The notes beneath the pieces were generated by a model. That model had not been told where the DNA came from. It saw only the letters and a program-made list of their open reading frames with translations, and did no database searches. Positions 40,440 through 53,877 of a stretch of 64,000 nucleotides of DNA are shown one piece after another (the first letter of the stretch is position 1; each line of letters begins with the position of its first letter). The stretch comes from Paramecium tetraurelia. Taxonomy: Eukaryota > Ciliophora > Oligohymenophorea > Peniculida > Parameciidae. The DNA lies in assembly GCF_000165425.1 (NCBI RefSeq), contig NW_001798994.1, positions 124,001-188,000 on the forward strand, written 5' to 3'. The position numbers and the translations under genes were made by a program.

Positions 40440-42217
40440 TCATAAATAAATAATTATTACTAATAAAGGATAGACTACAGACATTATTGTTGCTGAATAT
40501 ATCTCCAATATTGAAATTGATGATTCATACATCAAGGTAAACTCTCTAAATCCCCAAGATTCTAACATATCCAGTATATCTTACCATCATAAGCTTCTTG
40601 ATTCAGAGTGGAACTAAATTTAATTTAGGCTTCTTTATTAGTATGTTCAAAGATCAAATCGACATAGATTTTGGAATCAGGCCAAGATTAGCCACAATAA
40701 TTAAAATCAGTTTCTACAAACCAGTTATGAGTCCAAATTTAAGCATCATCTACTTCTATTATAAACTTTTCATTATCCCAAGAATCAACTTTGTAAATAA
40801 GAACCTATAATCTTAATCTACTATGAGGTGGGATTTAAAAGGTTCTTGTTATGTATCCACCACTGCCCATCACTCCAAAACCTCCAAGAAGACTTGCCCC
40901 CATGCAAGTGGTTATCTAAGTTTGATCTTGCCTGTCATGCAATTCCCAACCCTTTAAATCATCAAATTGAAGTTCAGTAAAGTCTTATTCTAAAATCTCA
41001 AAATTTGATATGTTTTGACATTACCCAAAATCATAAAATAAGTTATCAGAGCATTCTATATATGATATCAGTTTTAGTTATTACTTATACAATCTGAAAT
41101 AGAGGGACCTTGACACTCCTGACATCCATCAGCACAAGGCAGATAAAATATATTTAGGTCCCTGACTCCAAAAGACTCATCATCTGATGCTTAATCAAGT
41201 GTCGATGTAAAACTAACAACCATATTATTCCCAGTATGATCAACTATGACATCGATTCTCTGAAAAACAGTTTTATAATTTTCATTTGTATTCCCACAAA
41301 TTTTACTTTTATATCCATCTGGATTTGTATAATTTTGCTACCATATGACTTTCCCATCGACCATCAACTATCCTTATTCATTATCCCAAGAATCAATCTT
41401 AGCCCACAAAGCTTATACTCTTATTCTGTAGTGTGGTTTCATTGTTATAGTTTTATTCAACACTGATTAAGCACCAAAATTATTGTAACCTCCAATTAGA
41501 GCAACATCTATAATCATATTGTCTCAATTACTTCCGCAAACTGAGGTTTAATCCTTCCCATTAAATATTGACCAACCTTCCGATGAGATACTTGAAAGTT
41601 TATTCCAATTGCTCAACCCAAATTCCCATATTGAACATTATTCAGATATATCTTCAGCTTCACATATTACACAACCATTTGGACATCCCTATACTGATAG
41701 TTTGAGATCACTAAATCCCCACTTATATGAATATTCTATAATATTACAATTTCTAGTGTATTTCCTATAAAAATCACTATGCCTGAGCTTCCAGTATGCA
41801 CAAAATCTACCTTTAACTAAATCATTTTGAAATCACTCAATGTGCATTTAGTCGATATCATAGGGGAGGTTTGTTGAGTCCAGACCAAATTCCAATCTAC
41901 ATATACGCCAATCTGATTATCATCACCCATTCTAATTTCTATTCGTAACTTTATCATACCCATATATAATAGCCTCCAATCTCAACATTGTATGTTAAGG
42001 CATTTGAAACTATTGTGTAGCAAAGGAGTGGTTCCCAATGTAGCCATTAATGTTAGTAGCACCATTACACAATAATTCCTTTCTTTGGCCATTATAAAAT
42101 ATATCTTCTCTATTTATGATATTTACCACTTAAGGCATTTGAAATATTTAAGGCCTCGAATGATGGTAGATATTCTGCTGATGCACTAGCCAAAATCTAC
42201 ACAAAAATAAGGATCAT
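40440..42217 (-). CDS. secreted/surface protein with three tandem ciliate repeats
   Basis: Six introns of 19-29 nt leave 542 residues. It starts with a signal peptide (MILIFVQILASASA). Three homologous domains of about 160 residues follow, each with a hydrophobic-basic strand (MLRLEAIIYG; HYRIRVQALWAKIDSWDNE; SRLRLQVLIYKVDSWDNEK), a VDxxxxW strand (VDWNLVW; VDGKVIWQ; VDDAQIW), F-S/T-TLDQ-like segment, and DES(W/F)G(F/V). Domains 1 and 2 end in short Cys pairs (GCPNGCVICE; CADGCQECQG), as in ciliate furin/IGFBP-like cysteine-rich surface proteins. A C-terminal hydrophobic segment (SVVYPLLVIIIYL) may be a membrane anchor. Function unknown. Confidence 0.8.
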
Positions 42218-42936
42218 ATAATTTGATAATAAAATGTATGTTATAATTAATTTATAAATATTTTAAGTCTCATCCTATTGTAATTTAAATTTGTGTTCAA
42301 TTTAAGAAAATCATTACTATATTTCAATAATCCTTATAAATTTTAAATTATTTAATCCCTTTTTATGCTTTATTTGCAATTATTAAATAAAAACCATTTG
42401 AAATTATAAAATTATAAAAGGGTAATATAAACACACACACACACAAACACACAAGCATTTCTATTTTAGGCAATTGAATGAGGGGCAAAAATTCATAGGG
42501 AAGGTAAAATCAGTATAAATTCTTAAAAGACTATATGGTAAAATTAGTAACTATAATTAAGAATACATACCAAGTAAATCAACTTTCCATCAATTTTGTA
42601 ATTGATTTGATGTTAATTTAGATTATAAGATATACAATTATATGGGCAGAAACAAGAAATAAGTTGACATAACAGTTTGAGTTGATTTACAACATGAGAG
42701 CTAATTATAACTTCATAAATATTATACTCATTTAAATACCAAGTCGATTTATCGTAAAAAAGCAAAGATACTTTTCTAAACTATTATGAATTAATTGTGA
42801 ATAACTTTGGATTAATAATTTCTATTTTAGATAATTAGAAAGACTATTATCATAATATATAATTAAACTCTTTTGATTAGAAGGTTACCAAATAACTGCA
42901 TTTACTGATAAATTTTATTTATTTCATAAATTTATT
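42218..42936. other. AT-rich intergenic stretch
   Basis: About 720 bp between the repeat-protein start and the F-BAR stop, both minus strand. It holds a short CA microsatellite and otherwise no gene. Confidence 0.6.
42430..42454 (+). repeat. short (AC)n microsatellite
   Basis: Roughly 12 AC units with one AAC interruption, non-coding, about 210 bp upstream of the start of the secreted repeat-protein gene. Confidence 0.9.
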
Positions 42937-44733
42937 TCAAAATTATTCAAAACTCTCAATCTAAAATAATAAGTTGTCGCTAGCATCATGAGCAACAGAC
43001 AACATCCTCAAATAGTTCTCTGCATACATTTTAATTACACTAATCGGATTGAACTATAATAATGTAAAGCATATCTTCGACAACTGAGTCAAGATATTTA
43101 TTTTTTATCTTGATTAGTATCAAACAATTTACCTTCTGATTCTCTCTTCTAAAGTAGTGACCTCCTTTATTTCTTCAACCAAAGCATCATAAACCGCTTA
43201 AACAACAGAGGCTTCCAGAAAGTCTGCACTTTACAAAACTTTGTTCTCCTTGATGTTATACATCAAAAAATGTTTCTTATTCTGAACTGCAACATTGATT
43301 ATTGAACTGACAGTTATTAACTTTCTCAAAGGCGATGCATCCCAGAATTCTAAGCACTCTAAATAGAAAATTCAAAGTACTAAGCTAATGATCTTTTAAC
43401 TCCACTTAACGATTTGATCATATGCATCATTAGAGGGAACCTTGTAATTATTTTTATTCGCCTATATTTCTAAGGCCTAACACCAAAGCAATCTATTCAA
43501 AGAACTCTATCTGAGCAACCCAACGATAGTCTAATTATTTGGTATTTCATTTGCATTCCAAACACAATTAATATGAATTTACATAATCTTGTAAATGGCC
43601 TAAACATTGTTACGACTCATCAAATGAGCTAATTCTTGCTCTTCTATTGTTTATAAGTTCTAACAATTATTGCAAAACTACATACATGCTTCTTAACACA
43701 GTCTTCATAGATATTGTAAAATGTATCATTATGAGCCTTGATGATATCCTTGAGTTTTTGATACTCTTGGCTCCTCATGCTCTCTATTGTCTTAGTTAAG
43801 AAGGAGGAATATGGTTTGAATTCAAGTTGTCTAGGGGCTTCTTAGGGTTTTTGAAATTTCAGAATAAAATTTTCAATGAAATCTTAAATATTCGATTTTC
43901 TGATTTGATCATTCAATTTTTCGGAGTCTTATAAGGATTACTTTGAAATGGAAGACTCAAATAAAAAGAGTTTCATCAGGGTGTCTTTTTGTACAAGTAG
44001 CCTTTACTATTCATATTATTCCATCTAAGACAAATAGCTTTCCATTTTGGTTTTATAAACATCGATGAATTCATTATAGGAAAGCACAATAATTTCGAAT
44101 TCTCTTTCCAATTTGGTGCATTCCTATTCGATTTGCTAAGTTCTGTGGGTAAGTATGTATGTATAATTACTTTTACACTTGCTTCAATGCCTTGTCCTCT
44201 GAAATATCATGACTATATTGAAAAATCATATCTGAAATTCCTGATTATTCTAAATCCTTTGCCTGCAATTTATAGTCCAATTTTCCTCCCATTACCTCGT
44301 CCTATTTATCTTATAAGTCCCATTCCAGGCCTTTCATTTCGTCAATAATCCTTTTCGAAACTTGATTTTGATTCTACACAATTTCTTTCACTTATTCAAT
44401 TATTTCCGATCTAATCAAATCTACGAAATTCTCTAATCTTTCTATTTTTTATCTTAATTAATTCACCAACTATTCTCTCAAATAGGTTATGCTAACGAAT
44501 TCTTAACAAATTTAAATACCTTGACTTCTCAATTTATTAGGAGAGTTTGTATAATGATTTGGCATATTGATCCTCAATGTTTGCTCTTTCTTGTAAAATA
44601 CCCAAGTACTCCTCCAAACCCCTTTTACTTTCTATGTTTTATTAGATTACCCTCTCCGATTGACCCTATTCATTAAGATAAAATGTATTACAAGTAAATT
44701 TGGATAATATGCCAATTTCTATGTTTGATTCAT
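42937..44733 (-). CDS. F-BAR domain protein
   Basis: Six introns of 24-34 nt give 545 residues. The N terminus carries an FCH/F-BAR signature: QNIESKRGLEEYLGILQERA then NIEDQYAKSLYKLSQQIEKS, followed by a long charged coiled coil (EIIEQVKEIVQNQNQVSKRI). A second helical region occupies the C-terminal half. No SH3 domain is seen. F-BAR dimers bind and bend membranes in endocytosis and other remodelling. Adjacent on the same strand, upstream, is the Q-rich RNA-binding candidate. Confidence 0.8.
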
Positions 44734-44794
44734 ATTTATATAAATGAAGTTTGTAGAGATCAAATATTAATAATTAACAAAAATGTTAGAGAAT

Positions 44795-46200
44795 TCAGGA
44801 TTCCTTCTTTGGCTCATAATATTCCTTCTACGGTCTTTATTGGTACTTCTTATATCCAGTGAACTCTCTCAAATCATCTTCCAATCTATCTGTAACTATT
44901 TAGAATTATAATATTACTGTAATGCTATTGTGTTTTTCTATTATTGGAATTATCATAGTATTTGTTTGAATGGTAATGCGAGTCATTATTCGGTCTTCTC
45001 TTTTGCTACGTGTTAATATTATTAATTAATACTTGATATCTATTCTGATAATAAGGTTTTTGATGATACTCAGTTCGTCCTTCATCATATTTCCTAACAT
45101 GATTTTTCTCAACAGAATTTTCTTTGTTTGATTCTGTCTCTCTCGTTTATTTCTAGTCTGGTTACTGGGCAGACTATTCAACGATTGGTTGTTCTAGAGG
45201 GTGTTCAACTTAGATTGGCTCTGCTTGTGTCTCTTTTTTTTAATCCATAGGCAATTCTGGGGGAGGTTGTAGTTCTTGTTGGGGATAAAGAATGGGAACA
45301 AATGAAAATTAGAATTGTTGCTCTTACAATGGAGCAAAGTTCAATTCGACTTTATCCTTAGTTCTTATTTAATTTAGTCTTTAACTAACTATATCTGAAG
45401 ATGATAAATCGTAGAACTATTATTCTTATTACGATTGTTGTGGTTGCTATTACTATTACTATTGCTATTAAATTTATTAAGATTATTATTGAGGTTATTA
45501 ATACTATTATTATTGTTAATATTATTATTAAGAGTGAATTTAATATTAATTTTGAGTTTCATCATAGTTTCTCATATTATTCATTCTTTGTTCTTAAAAT
45601 TATTGTTACTTGAATACAACAATGCTCAAAAACTTAGTAAAATAGTCCACTTCTTCCATCTTAGCATTTTGAATGCCATACTATAAAGAGATAATGAGAG
45701 AATTCTTACAATGGATTTGGATTGTTAAATTTTACTAAATCCTATTTGCGCATCTTCCTGAGTTTCAAAGACGATAAATAATTTGACCATATCCTTATTT
45801 GGGACATATTCAGCCTCTTTTGGATCCCATTCTTGTTTGACTTCTAATTCTTATAAAAATCTGCGAAATTCTTCTACTTTATTTTTCTTGATCAAAATTT
45901 AGACTTATTTCCTCTCCTTTGAAAAGATTGGCATCACTGCACCGAAGGTTTGATCGTATACCCAATTGGTGTAGTTGAATTGAATTAATATCTAGATGAA
46001 TGATGTTTCACTTAAATACATTCACTAAATTCTGCATCCCATTTGGATATTCTAGTAATTGCCGAAAACTATTCTCTTTTGCCAAACAAGACAATCGAAT
46101 ATACCCAGTAGTGGAATCGAATCTTTTCAATAGAAAATGGTTTCTACTTAAGACTGGAAAACTGAAAATGCGTCTCAACTACATTTAAAGCTGCATCCAT
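44795..46200 (-). CDS. Q-rich protein with possible RNA-binding N terminus
   Basis: Three introns (29, 20 and 22 nt) leave 444 residues. Residues 60-190 are folded-looking: FNYTNWVYDQTFGAVMPIFS, then KDMVKLFIVFETQEDAQIGF, which resembles an RRM RNP-type strand and the following helix. Next is a very Gln-rich region of about 60 residues mixing TAA, TAG and CAA, a Pro/Glu/Gln-rich part, and a basic Asn/Tyr/His-rich tail (KYDEGRTEYHQKPYYQNRYQ) ending TDRLEDDLREFTGYKKYQ. That layout is common in RNA-granule proteins. Assignment to RRM is tentative. Confidence 0.65.
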
Positions 46201-46368
46201 ACCTGTTAAAGAAGACAATCATCAACACTTTGCGGTTACATGCTGCTATATTTTGAATTCAAATAATTAATTTAATGAATGTTTGTAATACTCCAAAGTC
46301 CCATCAATAATAATAAATTGACGAAATCAAGTATCTTCACATACATATATATATACATAAAACCTTAA

Positions 46369-47354
46369 TCAAAAAGAACTTTTATATTGATTTGCCTTGT
46401 AATCTCCGTCCTTGTACCCATTGCAAAATTTTCGAATATCATCTTTCTTGATACCTATATCATTCTAACTGTCAATTTTGAATTCTTATTAATATATTTA
46501 CTCTTCCTATTAAAACAGCTTCTCCATTGTGGTTTCCCCCTGATAAGTTAAAATTTAATTCATGTAGGTTTTATAAATTTTGAACGAGGGAGCCTCACAG
46601 GATGAAATTCGTATTTCAACCAAACTAGTCTTGCTGCAATATTCTCTCAAGAAACTCTTGATTGCAAACAACATGACCGAAGCCAGTTTACTTCTTGCAA
46701 TTTGATTGATTTGCTAATCCATCACAGAAAAGGCGATTGATTTCACTCCCAATTCCGTTGCTTTCTCCAAACAATTAACTACTGCCTCATACACAATTTG
46801 AATTTCCCTTGACTGCGTAGAATCGAATTTCCACTTGTCAGCATATGCAGTAATAGAATTTACCCTGAAGTTCTCCTCAATTGAATATGCCATCTCCTAT
46901 TCGTAGGACTCATTCAACACTATTATTGAAGCATCAGTAGCACTAGGCAATACTGCAAAGAACAAGTAATCGTATGGCATCTAAAATCTTTATACAATAA
47001 ATCACTTCTCCAGCATGAGTATGTACAACAGATCCCAATTATACTTTTCCTCCCTAGCTCAAAAGAGTTTGGTGCAATTCATTCAATATCTAATCGCCTG
47101 CAAACTTCCTGTCTAATTAATCACACAAACTACTTAATGTGTTCTGATTGCTAACAGTTCAACTTCAATTTCTGAGTTGTAGTCAACACTATTATGTCTA
47201 CTTACTCATTAAATAATTTCCCGAGACTTAAAACTACACGACAGCCATTAATGTCTGTTTATTGAATAACTTATGCTTGTGGTCTTCCATCCTGTCTGCA
47301 AATCTAAGATTGGAATTCCGCCTAAGTGGAACAACAAATAGACCTATTGCCCAT
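46369..47354 (-). CDS. macro-domain-like protein
   Basis: Introns of 22 and 25 nt leave 312 residues. The central part follows the macro fold: SLGKLFNEQVDIIVLTTTQK, FAGDQILNELHQTL, SQGGKVQLGSVVHTHAGEMP, YDYLFFAVLPSATD and a helix near VVNCLEKATELGVKSIAFSV. The C terminus is helical and acidic-basic. Family knowledge: macro domains bind ADP-ribose or related ligands, some removing ADP-ribose from proteins. Key residues cannot be assigned with certainty by eye. An in-frame ATG upstream at 47393 lies one base from the neighbour's stop, so the start at 47354 is preferred. Confidence 0.65.
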
Positions 47355-47394
47355 TAATATATATTATATATAATATATTTAATTATGTCTCATA

Positions 47395-48654
47395 TCATTT
47401 CAATGCATCCATCAATTTGTTTTTGATTGCCTAAGCCATCTGACTAACATCCTTCACGCCTCCATTATCCTTCAAATCGATATTTTTAACCACCGTCTTC
47501 CATCCCTCTTCCTTCTACACCTTTTCTCTTATGATAGCCCTATTCTATGACTTTCTTTAGTTTGCCTATTCTGCAAAATCACTATAATCGCATAAATTTA
47601 CTTATGTTACCTCATGAACTTCCTTACATACTCTTGGCCTTATTTTCTTCTCTGTTCTTTTAGTTTCCTCTCCGCTTCCTATATTAAATTTACACAATTC
47701 TTTTACATCCTTTTCCCTTTGCTGACTTAAGTATACATTTTGTTTATTGGATTGATTATTGGCAACTACATCATCAAATGCACTAAAGGCAGTCTGAGTT
47801 TCAATTTTGACCTAAGGCTCTGAACTTTTTACACTTTCTTCATCAAATACGAACTCCTCATAATTCCCTTAAATTAGATTTGGCTATGCTTAGGATTGAT
47901 TCTAATTAGTAGGTTTGAGTTGTGTCTCCAAATAAACTTGATTTTCATCGGATAATTATTATTGATTCTTAACATTCTCCTTTCCCATCAGAAAATCGAA
48001 TTCCAACCCATGGGCCCTCTAATCAGCACTCCCCAAGACGATTTTCTTTGTGCTTGTTCCGCCATATGTGGTAGGAATAGGAACAGGACATTATTCAGGT
48101 GCTTCAAGGCCTTCAAATGATTTACTTACTAGATGAAATTAGGAAGGATGCAGGAGAGTCCAATTGTTAACTTCAGTATTTGGGGTGAAATCAAATACTT
48201 CACTCCATTTGTTATTTTCAGGATCCAACTTGGCTTTACCAAAGTCATCTGTGATACCAGGATAAGCAAAATTGTATGGAGCAAATGTAATGCCTGTTGA
48301 TTTTTCAAGTGCTGGATCACTTGAAGTGTAGACAAAACATTATATACTAGCGAATAGACATTTGATTAATTACTTATTTGAATTTGAGACCCTAAATTAA
48401 CTAGATGCTGCACTTATCTCAATATTTTCACATTTTCTAACAAAGATAGAGCCTCCCACTGGGCCAATAAAGATTTTACAATTCTTGCTCAGATCCACGA
48501 AAATTTATGCAGCATGATCACAAATGTAAATGGTACACTCCTCACAATTGGAGATTACAAAGTCCAATCCATTTAATTATCCAGGGCTTTTAATCAATTC
48601 TTCTCCTGTTTTCTTTCGAAATTAATAATCCTCCCTATTTAATTTAGCTTTCAT
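47395..48654 (-). CDS. XRP2/TBCC-domain protein fused to a clathrin light chain
   Basis: Introns of 27, 28 and 29 nt leave one frame of 391 residues. Residues 1-150 are a TBCC/C-CAP beta-helix like RP2: KAKLNREDYQF, GLDFVISNCEECTIYICDHA, NCKIFIGPVGGSIFVRKCEN and ISAASSQFRV, where QFR carries the position of the Arl3-GAP arginine finger of RP2; NKWSEVFDFTP follows. The C-terminal 90 residues match clathrin light chain: EAERKLKEQRRKQGQEYVRK heptads, QANQRKSQNRAI, then WKTVVKNIDL and VKDVSQMAQAIKNKLMDALK, as in the heavy-chain-binding tail. A low-complexity linker joins them. No TGA separates the parts. Extra N-terminal exon sequence may exist upstream of ATG 48654. Confidence 0.8.
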
Positions 48655-49170
48655 TTCAACAACAAACTCTTAAAAATATATATAAATTAAATCATATTTT
48701 CTTCCAAAGGATTAATCTTCATCGAGTAACACATCATTATCAACTCTAAGTGAATGGAGATTTAAGGATCAAATATTGGGTTTAGACATTTGAAATTGTA
48801 TCGAGACATTATAATATAACTTGAATCGACTGAATATGTATTGTTTAATCATATTAAGCCCATTCTATTAAGATTATTATAAGATAGTTTTGTATAAATA
48901 ATGCAAATATTATAATCTATTTATAGCTTTGCCAATATCTTAAAATATTGTAACATTAAATTGCACTAATTCTCAATTCTTTTGTATCTTATAAGTTCAG
49001 ATTGAAGGATAATCATTTTATATTTTCTATCATGTTTCAAATGCTCTCTATTAATTATATATTTTTTATGCTTTGGGTTCTTCTTGATTTCTATTTTTGA
49101 TTCTAAAATATAAGTGGTACTATGCATGTGTTATATTATTCATCAACGAATTAATTTAAATAAATTCAAA
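48655..49170. other. divergent promoter region
   Basis: About 500 bp between the TBCC-clathrin light chain gene (minus) and the MST-type kinase (plus). Around 48680-48780 the minus strand has short protein-like sequence (RVDNDVLLDEDQSFG) that could be an unplaced first exon of the former gene. The rest is AT-rich. Confidence 0.45.
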
Positions 49171-50827
<1,657 letters not shown>

Positions 50828-50864
50828 ATTCATTAATCAAGCTTTCCTATTTCAAATTGAAATC

Positions 50865-51879
50865 TCAAAAATTTTCCTCCATCTCCTCCAAAAACTCTTA
50901 TTCCTCCTCATCTGATTCCGAAGTTATACATTCGAATCCCTCCTGCCCTTTCTCTTCAAAAAAGTTCTCCTTCACCAAATATCTGATTGCCTACAAAATA
51001 TATTGTCTCTCTCTGTAGATTTCCCCAATCAACATATTTGTATACAGAGTGTTACTCTTGTACCTAAAGTTTGCAGGGTTTACTCTGTAATTCAAAGATT
51101 CATCCAATAAATTCTCCCTATTGTTATAATCACAAAAATTACATTTTCTCTTTCTACTCTTCCAAATTGCCGATCATCTCCTTTGTATGATCTTCTAAAG
51201 TTTATGTATTTTCTGGTCTTTTGACTTACTACTATTATTACTACTCTTAAACTTGTTCAGCCTCTGGATTTAATTGCTTTAACTACAATTTGAGATCCTT
51301 AATTTTCTTTTTGATTATTTACTTTTCCATTTTTGATAGTTATTATTACTCCCCTCCTTCCTTGGCTTTTTTATAGTATTCTTTTGGTCTATTATCACTA
51401 AGTTTCTTTTGTAATTTAGTTATTTCTTTTGAGATCGCTTCTTTATCATCTAATTTTTTATCTTCTTCCTATTGATTACTCGCTTCTGATTCAGAACTTT
51501 CTTATGGTTCATTGTTGAATTTCTTCTTGATTCTTTTTGATTCAGTGAGCACTTTGCAAAGTTCCTTCATTTACTTGGCTTTAATTTAGGTTCTTCTGCA
51601 GCTGCCACTTAAAATAGATATTTTTTTTCTCAATTTTTATTCCAAGATAGAAAGTTCTTATGCGTTTTCATCCAATGCAGGCCTATCTTTATTGGGGTAT
51701 CTCTTTCTTCTCTATTCTAACCATTTCTTGATTTCATCAGGTGCATCTAAAACAGGATCCTTTTTAATAGGAGGAGGTCTGTGTTTAGGCATTAATTTTT
51801 CAGGGGAAGACAAATCGATATGGAGATTAGGGATGAAGTCAGGCAACTTGTAAATAATCTGAGTATTAATAGCAAACAT
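50865..51879 (-). CDS. NUFIP-like protein
   Basis: One 25-nt intron leaves 329 residues. The conserved NUFIP1 peptide is present: APDEIKKWLEQRRKRYPNKD. It is followed by Lys/Glu/Gln-rich helices, including KKIKDLKLQLKQLNPEAEQV, and near the end the second conserved block MLIGEIYRERQYILQAIRYL then VKENFF, matching KEIRHERSVLLQCIRYFVENNFF of NUFIP1. The tail is acidic (SESDEEEQEFLEEMEENF). Known role: RNA-binding scaffold that brings the R2TP complex to box C/D snoRNP assembly. It converges with the MST kinase gene (37 bp apart). Confidence 0.85.
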
Positions 51880-52002
51880 GTTTTTATTTGTTCACAAATT
51901 AATTTTAATAACCAATAAAATATTGAATTATAAGAGGTTGATAAAAGTGGAGATAAAATGATGAGAAATATTAATTTATTTCTGCCTTCATAGTATAATC
52001 AA

Positions 52003-53055
52003 TCAAACAAAGAATCTTGTATTGTAGTTGAACCCGCCTTCATTATAATCGTAGTAGAGTACTTCCCCTGTCCTAATATCTCGACAAGCGTACAAGATCA
52101 CTCTCGATTCGCCCTCCACATTGAACCTTTAGGATTTCACATTTTATTATTATTTTTTACTATTTTTTTTGGTGTTATTAATTCCTGATAAATATTTAGC
52201 AAGATTTCCATATTTTTAGGGTATGATCACCAAAGAAGTGGCAGCAAAATTGGTTTCAAGCAAACTCATCATGGAATCGGATGTACTATACACTTGATCA
52301 GCAAATCGAAACACTTCCCCTGCATATTCACATATCAATGTATTATTGGCTATTGGCTGAACTGCCTTCACATAAAATCCCTAATCCATATTGTATTCCA
52401 CTATCACAGGAGCATAATAGCCGTGTTTGGTCACCTACTTATACCTTTTGAAAGCCTCGAGATCCTTTCCTGTTAATGGTGCCAATTTTTCAAGAGCCAC
52501 ATCATTGTCTTGTTTCGAAACTGATTCGTACACTAGATCATCATTGAAACTAATATTCTGACAATAGAGTGCATATTGGATGGAATTGAAACACTTTTCA
52601 CGTAGAGTGTCATCGTAAATGCAACAGGGTAAAATGAAAGAGTTCTGGTTTTTCAATGAGATTTTTAGCGGTAGGAATTAAACCAAATTTTTATTTTATT
52701 TTATTTTTGGCGGTTTTTATTGCTCACAGAATATACATATAGGCGCTACTTTTTTTGGGCCATAACACTTGCTATGAAACACTTTAGAACATTTAGAACA
52801 AAATTCCTCATCATCACACTATACATGCTTTTAACATCGCCCACATAAAGTATCTATTTCCAATTCATTTGTATCTGGAAATGTATTCTTAAGCTCAAGA
52901 CAACGAGTGCATGTCCATTTTTTTGGTTTGCGTGTCAATTTGGGTCTCTGAAGTATAACTTGAAATATTACCATGCAAGACAGATGATATACATCTTCGC
53001 ATATTCCACATCCAACTGATTTCTGTCTTATTATCCAAGATTTGCATTCATGCAC
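52003..53055 (-). CDS. TXR1: PHD-SET histone methyltransferase of the ATXR5/6-TXR1 type
   Basis: A single frame of about 350 codons. Zinc modules come first: GCGICEDVYHLSCM, KWTCTRCLELKN, LCGRCQKHVQCDDEEFCSKC. The SET domain shows GFYVKAVQPIANNTLICEYA, GNLAKYLSGINN, RFNVEGESRVILYACRDI and GEVLYYDYNEGG, matching ATXR5/6 and Tetrahymena TXR1, which monomethylate histone H3 Lys27 and protect replicating heterochromatin. The NHS-type motif reads SGINN as in that group. The true start is unresolved: no ATG precedes the first zinc module in frame, so a short first exon joined by an intron is likely upstream (an ATG lies at 53161-53163 in another frame). Confidence 0.85.
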
Positions 53056-53798
53056 ATACTTTATTTTTTTTTGAACTTTTACAGTTCTAACCTCTTTTCT
53101 TCTTATGGATCAAAAATTGAAATTGGTTGCGTGTTGCTTTACTCCTTGATGCTCTGAGTACTCATTATAAATATTATTAATTATTATGCACATAAATTTT
53201 GCGCTATTTAATGATACAACTATAATGGACGCAAAGAGAAAACCATTAAGTTTATAAAATTTATTATTTTGCCTACAATTATTTGGCAATCATATATAAA
53301 ATATAATTCATTATTTAATATTAGTTTTTTTTCTAATCAACTCAGTAATTACTAATTCATTCTTAACACTTAACCCAAAATTCAATTACACAAAAATTTC
53401 AACCAAATTACGAAATTACATCAACCCACATCCAAATTCCATCACCACCAATATTTAATCAAGTCGTATTACCAAAATAAACATTTCCTATAATTTCTCA
53501 AAAATACTAAATTAAACAAAAAACTTTCTTTGATTTTAAAATTAAATATCAAGAATTTTTAACGTTTAAATATAAATATATATTCATTTTTACATAAAAC
53601 TTACATTAACATATATACACACTTGATCAATTAATTAAAAAAGCCTATGACTATAAAAAATCTTATAATTACTCATTACTATACGACTAAAAATTTATTA
53701 CGTTTTTGGAATGGTTAAATCCTAAGATTTCCTCAATCACCATTAATCAATTTAGAGTTGTACTTGAAATACTCAAAAATGCCATAAGTATTAACCAA
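53056..53798. other. AT-rich stretch before tRNA
   Basis: The first 110 bp probably hold the unplaced start of the SET gene. The rest is AT-rich with C-rich microstretches on the plus strand and no frame of protein-like composition. Confidence 0.5.
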
Positions 53799-53868
53799 GG
53801 CTTTCTAGTATATCGGTAGTATGCATGCTTAGGGTGCATGTGAGCCGGGTTCAATTCCCGGGAGAGCC
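53799..53868 (+). tRNA. tRNA-Pro (anticodon AGG)
   Basis: A full cloverleaf can be drawn: acceptor GGCTTTC with GAGAGCC (7 bp, one G-U), a D arm with GGTAG loop, anticodon stem CATGC/GCATG around the loop TTAGGGT (anticodon AGG, G37 as in tRNA-Pro), a 4-base variable loop, and T arm CCGGG/CCCGG with loop TTCAATT. The B box GGGTTCAATTCC fits Pol III promoters. It is intronless and lacks an encoded CCA. Confidence 0.9.
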
Positions 53869-53871
53869 CTC

Positions 53872-53877
53872 TTTTTT
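53872..53877 (+). terminator. Pol III terminator (T6)
   Basis: A run of six T starts three bases after the tRNA 3' end, the usual RNA polymerase III stop. Confidence 0.8.

Noticed and set aside
40598-41466. Plus-strand ORFs at 40598 and 41236
   Set aside because: Antisense to the secreted repeat protein, which has a signal peptide, repeats and a consistent intron set.
53799-53868. Other anticodon settings of the tRNA
   Set aside because: Only the CATGC/GCATG stem closes; it places AGG at 34-36 with G37, which fits tRNA-Pro.
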